NCBI GenBank assembly: GCA_021647985.1
Contig: JAKITQ010000005.1
Span: forward strand, 51,359-115,358
From: Flavobacteriaceae bacterium
GTDB taxonomy: Bacteria > Bacteroidota > Bacteroidia > Flavobacteriales > Flavobacteriaceae
Direction: 5' to 3'
Length of the DNA stretch: 64,000 bases
In this document: one piece after another, positions 63,700 to 64,000 of the stretch
How positions within the stretch are numbered: the first letter of the stretch is position 1
Layout: each line of letters opens with the position of its first letter
Position numbers and translations under genes: made by a program
The notes under the pieces: model-generated
Seen by the model: the letters and a program-made list of their open reading frames with translations, nothing else
Told to the model about the DNA's origin: nothing
The model's database searches: none

Positions 63700-63707
63700 C
63701 AAATATA
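63700..63707 (-). promoter_or_regulatory. -7 element of the ArsR-rhodanese operon, 4 nt before the ATG
   Basis: Minus strand reads TATATTTG, exact TAnnTTTG. AATACTAT-type repeats upstream (about 63711-63743) could be the regulator's own binding site. Confidence 0.45.
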
Positions 63708-63874
63708 GAAAATACTATTCTATTATTCTATTGAATACTATAATATATCAAACTCATAATGAATAATAATCAACGTTAGCCTAGAAAATTAATATTGATG
63801 TTCTCCATTACTACACTTCGTGTAGTTTTGAATTATGAATGTTGAATTATGCATGATGAACCTGCCTCGCCGAC

Positions 63875-64000
63875 CAATGTCAATAAGTTAAGGAATCCAA
63901 ATTCTCATTCAATGATTTTTTACCCTAACCCTAAAGGGGAAAATCATTGAATGCTTAACTTTTTTGACTCCCTTTAGAGTAAGGGGAAGAACAAAAAAGC
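63875..64000 (-). repeat. Structured repeat, copy 4 (orientation B), cut by the window end
   Basis: Starts CAATGTCAATAAGTTAAG and proceeds in the same orientation as copy 2. The right inverted end, about 17 nt, lies outside the window. Confidence 0.9.

Larger units (their letters stand above)
63696..64000. other. Upstream region of the ArsR operon, with repeat copy 4
   Basis: 305 bp to the window end. It holds the operon -7 element, AATACTAT repeats, the palindrome CTACACTTCGTGTAG (63811-63825), the left flank of the structured repeat, and the core of copy 4. No gene. Confidence 0.6.

Overview
The window is a stretch of chromosome from a member of the Bacteroidetes, almost certainly the family Flavobacteriaceae. 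The DNA is visibly AT-rich. Many genes carry the Bacteroidetes-type -7 promoter element TAnnTTTG, and Shine-Dalgarno sequences are scarce. Family-level hallmarks include DnaE with an N-terminal proofreading exonuclease, bS16 with a long Ala/Glu tail, an archaeal-type ProRS, the exosortase F pair, and the rlmD-DUF6452-DUF6048 order. There is no rRNA, CRISPR array, prophage or intact insertion sequence. The genus cannot be decided from the sequence alone.

Layout. 1-9.2 kb: housekeeping genes (mpl, dnaE, kdsB on minus; rpsP, rimM, trmN6 on plus). 9.2-20.7 kb: a BASS transporter, a saccharopine dehydrogenase-like protein, pckA, dinB, rlmD with two envelope proteins, and a chain of overlapping micro-genes ending in an eIF1/SUI1 homologue, preceded by a wrecked oxygenase gene. 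20.9-26.9 kb: pyrG, a metal-binding lipoprotein, the exosortase F (xrtF) pair, a GAF/fRMsr protein and purH. 27-32.6 kb: the complete rod-shape operon mreB-mreC-mreD-mrdA-rodA. 32.8-37.6 kb: rpsT with tRNA-Glu, proS, a low-complexity surface lipoprotein and an OmpP1/FadL-type porin. 37.9-48 kb: a tightly packed polysaccharide export and assembly locus (Wzz-like, Wzx flippase, three glycosyltransferases, two Wzy/WaaL-type membrane proteins, a priming glycosylphosphotransferase), followed by a uracil-DNA-glycosylase-family pseudogene. 48.6-55 kb: a secreted esterase, a sugar nucleotidyltransferase plus sugar 1-kinase pair, and a run of small lipoproteins and secreted proteins. 55-64 kb: a methyltransferase, the 2-oxoglutarate dehydrogenase genes (sucB, sucA), a secreted protein of unknown function, and an ArsR-rhodanese/MFS transporter pair.

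The most unusual material lies between genes. A family of about 145-bp structured repeats (four copies) has 18-bp inverted ends, internal hairpins, and a core that appears in both orientations relative to conserved flanking DNA. A 160-bp MITE with TA target duplication sits in frame inside the broken oxygenase gene. A second candidate TIR element lies before purH. A 24-unit heptanucleotide tandem array reaches into the stop codon of sucA. A perfect 44-bp GC-rich palindrome sits before the polysaccharide locus. Two promoters (rlmD and arsR) have -7 elements only 4 nt from the start codon, suggesting leaderless transcripts.

No clearly new defence or biosynthetic system was found. The least understood protein-coding parts are the 52.2-55.0 kb secreted/lipoprotein run, the 19.0-19.7 kb micro-gene chain, and the secreted protein at 60.8 kb.
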